From Deltaproteobacteria bacterium (GTDB taxonomy: Bacteria > Desulfobacterota > Binatia > HRBIN30 > CADEER01): 64,000 nucleotides of DNA. Location of the stretch: assembly GCA_029262455.1 (NCBI GenBank), contig JAJCZJ010000090.1, positions 1 to 64,000 of the forward strand, read 5' to 3'. Every line of letters starts with the position of its first letter. Positions within the stretch are counted from its first letter, which is position 1. Under the pieces are notes generated by a model. That model searched no databases. It was not told where the DNA came from and saw only the letters and a program-made list of their open reading frames with translations. Below, one piece after another: positions 59,001 to 64,000 of this stretch. The position numbers and the translations under genes were made by a program.

Positions 59001-60611
59001 CTAGTCATCGAAAAGAGTGGCCAACCGTTCCTTGATCGTATCGGCGATGTGGAGAGTCAATGCCTGAATCGTGTTGGTCGGGTTCACGCCGCCCGCTGTC
59101 ACGAAGATGCTGCCGTCGATGATGAACAGATTGCGCACGTCATGGCTGCGGCCCCAGCTGTTGACGACTGAACGTTCGGGATCGTCGCCCATGCGCGCCG
59201 TTCCCATCAAATGCCATCCGGCCGGTTGGAGCGGCGCTTCGGTCATGCAGTCGATCGCCCCGGCGGCCTCGAGGACTTCGCGACCGCGCGCGACTCCGTG
59301 ATCGAGCATGGCGCGGCTATTCTCGCTGAGGCGGTAGTTGACCTTCGGCGCCGGGATGCCGTTTGAGTCTTTGAGATCCGGGTCGAGGGTGATGCTGTTC
59401 GATTCCTCGGGCAGATCTTCACAGATCACGACCATGCCGGCGGTACGGTCGAACAACTGCGCGTAGCCATCGTGATGCTGCGCGCCGATCGGGATATGCC
59501 CGGATCCCATGCCGCTGAGCGCGGTAAAGACCGGACCCATGCCGCGCAGCATTTCGAAAGAGTAGCCGCGTTTGAAGCCGCGCGCGGTATCCGTCTCGTA
59601 GAACTCTTTGCTGATGATGCAGCAGCCCGTCGCCCCTTTGTATCCCTCGAGAGGCTCCTCGAAAATGCCGCGTACGAGGCCGTAGGGATGAAACATGAGG
59701 TTTTTGCCGACCAGGCCGCTGCGGTTGGCAAGGCCGTTGGGGAACTGTTTCGACACGGAATTGAGCAAGAGGCGAGGCGTGCCGATGCCGTTGCAGGCCA
59801 TGACCACGATCTCGGCGCGCTGGCGCTGCTCGTTGCCGTCGGCGTCGTAGTAGATCACCGAGTCGGCCATACCGTTTTCATCGACGGTGATTTCGCGCAC
59901 TCGGCAGTGCGTCTTGATGCGAACGCCTTGTCGGATGGCGTCGGGCCAGTACGTCACGTCGCTGCTGCCCTTGGCGCCGTGCGGGCAGCCGACCAGGCAG
60001 GTGCCGGCGTTGATACAGCCGGCGCGACCCTCGTAGTCTTGGCTGGCGATGGCGCTATCGGAAGGCCACCAGTGCCAGCCGAGCTTGTTGAAGCCGCCGG
60101 CGAGTGTTTCGCCGAGTTTGCCCAGTGGTAGCGGCGGTAGCGGTGGCGGCGTCTTCGCGGGGTAAGCGGGGTCGCCGGCCAATCCGGAGACGCCCATCAT
60201 GCGTTCGTTCGTATCGTAATACGGGGCCAGCTGCTGGTAGTCGATCGGCCAATCTTCGCCGACGCCGTCGAGTGTCTTGGTGCGAAAGTCGGAAGGGTGC
60301 AGGCGCGGAAAGTGCGCGGCGTAGAGAATGGTGCTGCCGCCGACGGCGTTGAACATCGAAGTGTGGATCGGTGATTCGCTGTCGTTGACGGGGTAGTCCT
60401 CGTCGCGACCGCGCTGATTTGGACTGAAGCCGAAATCCGTGAACTGGCGAGCTTCCCAATCGTCGCCGCTGCCGGGATAGTCTTCGGCTTTGACCCAGTC
60501 TCCCTGCTCGAGGCAGAGGATGTTCATCTTGGTATCGGCCAGACTCCAGGCGAGGGCGGCACCGGAGGCGCCGGCCCCGATGATCACTACGTCTACGGGA
60601 GCTTCTGACAT
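59001..60611 (-). CDS. GMC-family oxidoreductase
   Basis: 536 residues from ATG 60611 (MSEAPVDVVIIGAGASGAALAWSLADTKMNILCLEQG). FAD-binding GAGASGAALA, the GMC signature GGSTILYAAHFPRL, CINAGTCLVGCPHGAKGSSDVTYWPDAI (a Cys-rich segment seen in the gluconate/sorbitol dehydrogenase group), and the C-terminal active-site HLMGTARMGDDPERSVVN, then FIIDGSIFVTAGGVNPTNTIQALTLHIADTI. It oxidises a sugar, polyol or other alcohol, passing electrons to a partner. The downstream small protein is the expected subunit. No N-terminal export signal is visible. Confidence 0.92.
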   Translation of the reverse strand: MSEAPVDVVIIGAGASGAALAWSLADTKMNILCLEQGDWVKAEDYPGSGDDWEARQFTDFGFSPNQRGRDEDYPVNDSESPIHTSMFNAVGGSTILYAAHFPRLHPSDFRTKTLDGVGEDWPIDYQQLAPYYDTNERMMGVSGLAGDPAYPAKTPPPLPPLPLGKLGETLAGGFNKLGWHWWPSDSAIASQDYEGRAGCINAGTCLVGCPHGAKGSSDVTYWPDAIRQGVRIKTHCRVREITVDENGMADSVIYYDADGNEQRQRAEIVVMACNGIGTPRLLLNSVSKQFPNGLANRSGLVGKNLMFHPYGLVRGIFEEPLEGYKGATGCCIISKEFYETDTARGFKRGYSFEMLRGMGPVFTALSGMGSGHIPIGAQHHDGYAQLFDRTAGMVVICEDLPEESNSITLDPDLKDSNGIPAPKVNYRLSENSRAMLDHGVARGREVLEAAGAIDCMTEAPLQPAGWHLMGTARMGDDPERSVVNSWGRSHDVRNLFIIDGSIFVTAGGVNPTNTIQALTLHIADTIKERLATLFDD

Positions 60612-61078
60612 CGGCGGCACCTTAGCGAAACACGGGTGCCCTGAGCAATGTGTTTCCGATTCGATCTTTTTCAGACCGGCCAATGCCGGAACCAAACCGC
60701 CGATGAACGCAGGTGAACGATGATGAGGCAAAGGCTGGCGCTCGCTGCGCTGGTTACTGACGTCGGCGGAGCTACGTCGAGAAAAATGGAGGGCGAGGCT
60801 CCGCCCGAGCCGCGTAGCGGATCTGGTTATCTCGGATCAAGCCCGCTTTTGGTACTACTCCCGTACGCACTAGGCACTCCGCTGACCGCTGCGCTCCAGA
60901 CGGCTGAAGGCTCTTCTTTTGATCCACCGATGGCCGCAGATGACCGATGTTGATCCGAAAAACCCATGGCGGCTCCGTCCGAGTCACCAATCACCAATCA
61001 CCAGTCACCAATCGCCAATCACCAATCACCAGTCACCAATCGCGCCGCGCAGAAACGAGATGCTTGTTACACGGACCG
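60612..61078. repeat. Gene-free stretch: REP-like half-palindrome and TCACCAA heptamers
   Basis: 467 bp without a believable gene. A single arm of the REP-like family lies at about 60784-60820 (GGAGGGCGAGGCTCCGCCCG, then AGCCGCG), with no matching second arm. At 60984-61039 there are eight heptamers of TCACCAA type in the order A-B-A-C, A-B-A-(C), giving a 28-bp higher-order period. The rest shows nothing recognisable. Confidence 0.8.
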
Positions 61079-62359
61079 CTAGTAGCCGAACAGCCGAGGG
61101 AGCCAGAGCGACACAGCCGGCACGAAGGTTACGATCAGGAGCGTCGCTATCGTCGCTACGAAGAGGGGGAGCAAATGGGGTAGGACCGATTTCAACTTGG
61201 TGTTGGCGACGCCGATACCGACGAAGAGAACACTCCCCAACGGCGGCGTGCAAAGCCCGATGCACAAATTCATCACCATCATGATGCCGAAGTGGATCGG
61301 ATCCATGCCAAAGCTGGTCACGACCGGCAAGAAGATCGGCGTGAAAATGAGCACCGCCGGGGTCATGTCGATAAAGGTCCCCACCACCAGTAGGATAAAG
61401 TTGATCACCAGCAGGATCGCGACGGGGTGGCCTACGGTTGCCAGCAGCGCGCCCGCGACACGCTGCGGTACTTGTTCGTAGGCGAGTAACCAGGACAGGG
61501 CCACGGAAGTGGCGATCAGAAACATCACCACGCCGGCGGTTATCGCTGCGTCGGCGAAGACTTTCGGCAGTTGGTTGCGAGGCATCTCGCCGTAGGCGAG
61601 CGCGAGGCCGAGTGCGTAGACGACGGCGACCGCTGAAGCTTCGGTCGGCGTGAAGACGCCGGAGACGATGCCGCCCATGACGACGACTGGAAGTCCGAGA
61701 CTCGGGAGGGCGGCTGCGAGGAGTGCCGCGGTCTTGTTTTGCGACGCGACGATGATGATGCCGCCGCGACGATTGGACGAGAAGGCGGCCGCCACGACCA
61801 TGAGCGCGAGACCCATGAGGATGCCGGGCAGGTAGCCGGCGACGAAAAGCGCGGCGATCGACGTGCCGCCGGACGCCAAGGAGTACACGATGAGAACGTT
61901 GCTCGGCGGAATCACCAGGCCCGTAGTCGAAGCGGTGATGTTGATCGCCGCGGTGAAGTCCCTGTCGTAGCCGCGAGAGACCATGCGGGGGCCCATGAGC
62001 GAGCCGATGGCTGAGGCGGTGGCGACAGCCGAGCCAGAGATGGCGCCGAAGAGCATCGAGGCGGTGATGTGGACATGGGCCAAGGCGCTGGGCAGGGGGC
62101 TGAGCAATGCTGCGGCGAAGTCGACCAAGCGCCGCGCGCTGCCACCGTGGTTCATGAGGCTGCCGGCGAGAATGAAGAACGGGATTGCCAGGAGAGTGAA
62201 CGAGTCGAGGCTGGTGGCGATCCGCTGCGCGACCGTCACTAAGGTCGGGTCGAGCGACATGTGCTGCGCCATGGCGAGGAGGGTGGACAATCCAACGGCG
62301 AACGCGACCGGTACGCCGATTGCCAGAAAGAGGGCCAGCGTGAGGAGCAGGACGAACAC
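61079..62359 (-). CDS. dctM: TRAP transporter large permease (DctM)
   Basis: 426 residues from the GTG at 62359. About 12 hydrophobic segments. Family motifs include GVPVAFAVGLSTLLAM, IPFFILAGSLMNHGGSARRLVDFA, SAVATASAIGSLMGPRM, ITASTTGLVIPPSNVLIVYSLASGG and the C-terminal NLCIGLCTPPLGSVLFVGIGVANTKLKSVLPHLLPLF. This is the Na+-coupled permease of a periplasmic-binding-protein-dependent TRAP system. Its start follows the small permease stop with no gap (TGA-GTG), so the three genes form one operon. Substrate unknown. Confidence 0.92.
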   Translation of the reverse strand: MFVLLLTLALFLAIGVPVAFAVGLSTLLAMAQHMSLDPTLVTVAQRIATSLDSFTLLAIPFFILAGSLMNHGGSARRLVDFAAALLSPLPSALAHVHITASMLFGAISGSAVATASAIGSLMGPRMVSRGYDRDFTAAINITASTTGLVIPPSNVLIVYSLASGGTSIAALFVAGYLPGILMGLALMVVAAAFSSNRRGGIIIVASQNKTAALLAAALPSLGLPVVVMGGIVSGVFTPTEASAVAVVYALGLALAYGEMPRNQLPKVFADAAITAGVVMFLIATSVALSWLLAYEQVPQRVAGALLATVGHPVAILLVINFILLVVGTFIDMTPAVLIFTPIFLPVVTSFGMDPIHFGIMMVMNLCIGLCTPPLGSVLFVGIGVANTKLKSVLPHLLPLFVATIATLLIVTFVPAVSLWLPRLFGY

Positions 62360-62830
62360 TCAGGAGCCCCGCGGCGCTGCCAGTGCGAACAGGCTGTAGG
62401 CGATCATCAACAGCCCGCTGACCGGTACGGCCAGGTAGACGTAGCCGAGTGGAACTCCAAGGGCAGCGGAGTTCTGGCCGAGTTCGAGAGTCAGTAGCGA
62501 AAGGCGAGCGCCGCCGTAGACCAGTACGCCTGCGGCGAATAGCGCGATGAGGAGATGAGTCGTGTGGGAGACTGCCGTGTGCAGCCAACCCGGCAAGCGG
62601 TCGACAAGCGCGGTAATACCGACGTGTGCTCGGCTTCCAACAGCGCGGGCGGCGCCGAGGAGGCCGAGCCAGATGAGGAGGAAACGGGCGGCCTCGTCGG
62701 TTGCCGCACTGGGTTGGCTGAGAAGAAAGCGTGTGAAGACTTGCCAGCATACGTTGCCGACGGCCAGCGCCATCAGTGCTGCGAGGGTCGCGTCGAGGGC
62801 GCGATCGAGCGCCGACCGAAGCGCGTTCAT
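62360..62830 (-). CDS. dctQ: TRAP transporter small permease (DctQ)
   Basis: 156 residues from ATG 62830, whose first bases overlap the stop of the binding protein (ATGA). Four hydrophobic segments (ALMALAVGNVCWQVFTRFLL, FLLIWLGLLGAARAVG, SHTTHLLIALFAAGVLVYGG, VYLAVPVSGLLMIAYSLFAL) and the family hallmark EAARFLLIWLGLLGAARAVGSRAHVGI. It links the binding protein to DctM. Confidence 0.9.
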   Translation of the reverse strand: MNALRSALDRALDATLAALMALAVGNVCWQVFTRFLLSQPSAATDEAARFLLIWLGLLGAARAVGSRAHVGITALVDRLPGWLHTAVSHTTHLLIALFAAGVLVYGGARLSLLTLELGQNSAALGVPLGYVYLAVPVSGLLMIAYSLFALAAPRGS

Positions 62831-63315
62831 TGGGTTGCCACGATGCGTTCGACGAGCTCTCCGACGACGGTGTCTGGGGGGTATCCTCGCCGCAGGTCCG
62901 AGACTCGTTGGACGAACGGCTCCTTGGGCGGTCTCGTCACGTCGACTCCTGCCGCTTGCACCGCGGCGAGAGCTTCGGTCGTGGCCTTCTGCCACAGGGT
63001 GCGTTGGAAGATGACAGAGTCGCGGATCGAAGCCGAAAGCCAGCCTCGTTCCTCGGAGGACAGTTGATCCCAAGCGCGGGTTCCGATCAGGAGAACATCG
63101 GGAACAGCCGTGTGTTCGTCGAGCGAAAAGTGCGGCGCGACTTCGTGTCGGCCCGAGGATCTTTGCGACAGATCGGCGCCGAGGTGTTCGAGGGCAAAGT
63201 GGACCGGGTGTGGCGTGTCCAGCCCATGGGCCATTCTCAGGACACGCGCCTCTCCTGCGCTGTCACAACCGATCAGGCTGAGACACACCGCCGCCCCTAG
63301 GTACCGAGATCGCAC
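62827..63315 (-). CDS. dctP: TRAP solute-binding protein (DctP), internally deleted
   Basis: 162 residues from GTG 63315; normal DctP proteins are about 320-340. Residues 1-17 are a lipobox signal (LSLIGC). Residues about 26-56 (VLRMAHGLDTPHPVHFALEHLG) match the DctP start. Residues about 60-162 match the DctP C-terminal lobe (HFSLDEHTAVPDVLLIGTRAWDQLSSEERGWL). The central part that would hold most of the ligand-binding fold, roughly 160-170 residues, is absent although the frame is intact. So substrate binding is probably lost. A recent in-frame deletion, rather than a divergent family, is the simplest reading. Overlaps the DctQ start. Confidence 0.75.
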   Translation of the reverse strand: MRSRYLGAAVCLSLIGCDSAGEARVLRMAHGLDTPHPVHFALEHLGADLSQRSSGRHEVAPHFSLDEHTAVPDVLLIGTRAWDQLSSEERGWLSASIRDSVIFQRTLWQKATTEALAAVQAAGVDVTRPPKEPFVQRVSDLRRGYPPDTVVGELVERIVATQ

Positions 63316-63450
63316 CGTAGCGACTTATGGCAACGCTCGCACCCTCGCAAGCAAAGGACCTGGAAACTCTCGGTAGGCCTCTCGTCTGGCGTGGTAAGTC
63401 CGCGGAGGAAGTTGCTGCGGTACGACTCGTCTCCGTGCCTTGGGTGTCGG

Positions 63451-64000
63451 CTAGAACCCGAGGTGTTTCGCCAGGTAGTGCAGCATGGTTTCTTCGGAGC
63501 CGCCTCCGATCGTTCCGACCCTTGTATCGACGAAGGCGCGGCCGGCCATGCTTTCCTTCATGAAGCCGAAGCCGCCGTGTAGTTGGACGCACTCGTCGGC
63601 AACGGATGTTGCGACGCGGCAGCAGTGGATTTTTGCCATCGTGATTTTTTCGGTGGCGTCCTTGCCTTGGACCAGTTGCTCGACGCAGGCGTCGATGAAT
63701 TCCTTGGCGATGGCGATCTGCATCCACATGTCGGCCATCTTGAACTGGGTGTTTTGCATCTTCGATAGAGGCTTGCCGAAGAGGATCCTTTGGTCGGTCC
63801 ACTTCTTGGTCTCTTCCCAGAGGTGCAGCGAGCTGGCGATCAACGTGACGCATGCGACCATGCGCTCGTCTTGGAACTGCATCATTTGCTGTTGAAAGCC
63901 ACGACCGACCTCGCCGATGGTGTTTGCCACTGGCACGCGCACGTCTTCGAAGAAGAACTGCCCGGTGTCCGACCCCCAGAGCCCGATCTTGTCGAGCAGG
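63451..64000 (-). CDS. Acyl-CoA dehydrogenase, 5' part beyond window
   Basis: The C-terminal 183 residues are present and the reading frame runs off the right edge. The start of the visible part is LLDKIGLWGSDTGQFFFEDVRVPVANTIGEVGRG. It continues ERMVACVTLIASSLHLWEETKKWTDQRILFGKPLSKMQNTQFKMADM, and ends with VQLHGGFGFMKESMAGRAFVDTRVGTIGGGSEETMLHYLAKHLGF. The Q-LHGGFGF segment and the GGGSEE end are characteristic of the family. Oxidises an acyl-CoA. Separate from the TRAP operon by 135 bp. Confidence 0.9.
   Translation of the reverse strand, partial: LLDKIGLWGSDTGQFFFEDVRVPVANTIGEVGRGFQQQMMQFQDERMVACVTLIASSLHLWEETKKWTDQRILFGKPLSKMQNTQFKMADMWMQIAIAKEFIDACVEQLVQGKDATEKITMAKIHCCRVATSVADECVQLHGGFGFMKESMAGRAFVDTRVGTIGGGSEETMLHYLAKHLGF

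Overview
This GC-rich window is densely coded on both strands and has no rRNA or tRNA gene that I can recognise. It reads like the chromosome of an uncultured Gram-negative, catabolically versatile bacterium. Evidence for an outer membrane is a TonB-dependent receptor, several lipobox lipoproteins and a TRAP transporter. Evidence for broad lipid and CoA chemistry is a Ltp2-type thiolase with a DUF35 partner, acyl-CoA dehydrogenases, an acyl-CoA carboxylase with AtuA, and two double-length CaiB/BaiF CoA-transferases. The mixture resembles lineages once placed in the Deltaproteobacteria (for example Binatota/Desulfobacterota_B), but that placement is inference.

Layout. 1-6.3 kb: heptamer array, TonB receptor, Tat-exported aldo/keto reductase, LLM flavin oxidoreductase, thiolase plus Zn-ribbon/OB protein. 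6.3-12.4 kb: a repeat cassette, then a pectinacetylesterase-like lipoprotein, a small membrane protein, an alpha/beta hydrolase, an MBL-fold hydrolase and an AI-2E-type permease. 12.5-18.6 kb: a minus-strand operon with carboxyltransferase, biotin carboxylase, AtuA-type protein and TetR regulator. 18.8-25.6 kb: GH3 glucosidase coupled to an enoyl-CoA hydratase, a secreted repeat protein and an SGNH hydrolase. 25.6-26.1 kb: an inverted copy of the repeat cassette. 26.1-32.8 kb: SnoaL-like protein, a selenoprotein, glutathione reductase, GST, acyl-CoA dehydrogenase and a GlxA-type regulator. 32.9-41.9 kb: GH10 xylanase, a beta-propeller-like secreted protein and a 2069-residue PKD/Ig surface protein. 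41.95-44.5 kb: a complete IS1595-family element with a passenger gene. 44.5-55.4 kb: a catabolic cluster (two CoA-transferases, SDRs, cupin, SnoaL-like protein, amidohydrolase, VOC dioxygenase, FAH-type hydrolase). 55.6-64 kb: HAD-PlsC fusion, iron alcohol dehydrogenase, GMC oxidoreductase with small partner, TRAP transporter with an internally deleted binding protein, and the 3' part of an acyl-CoA dehydrogenase.

The most striking item is at 26801-28033. A two-domain AhpD-like peroxidase-related gene has an in-frame TGA exactly where the second redox cysteine of the CxxC-x3-H motif belongs. The frame stays open with family-typical sequence for 159 more residues, and a 7-bp hairpin with a 5-nt loop lies at SECIS-like distance after the TGA. 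I annotate it as one selenoprotein. It sits just upstream of glutathione reductase, which suggests a thiol/selenol redox role.

Second in interest are the non-coding repeats. They are CCCGTAC heptamer arrays attached to a conserved flank of about 80-95 bp present in opposite orientations at 6.4 and 26.0 kb, a dispersed family of GC-rich palindromes, and three different tandem-repeat arrays just after stop codons. Two unrelated secreted proteins share a C-terminal module ending in F-K-(S/A)-K-F. The secreted or lipoprotein hydrolases (pectinacetylesterase-like, GH3, SGNH, GH10) point to use of plant polysaccharide.
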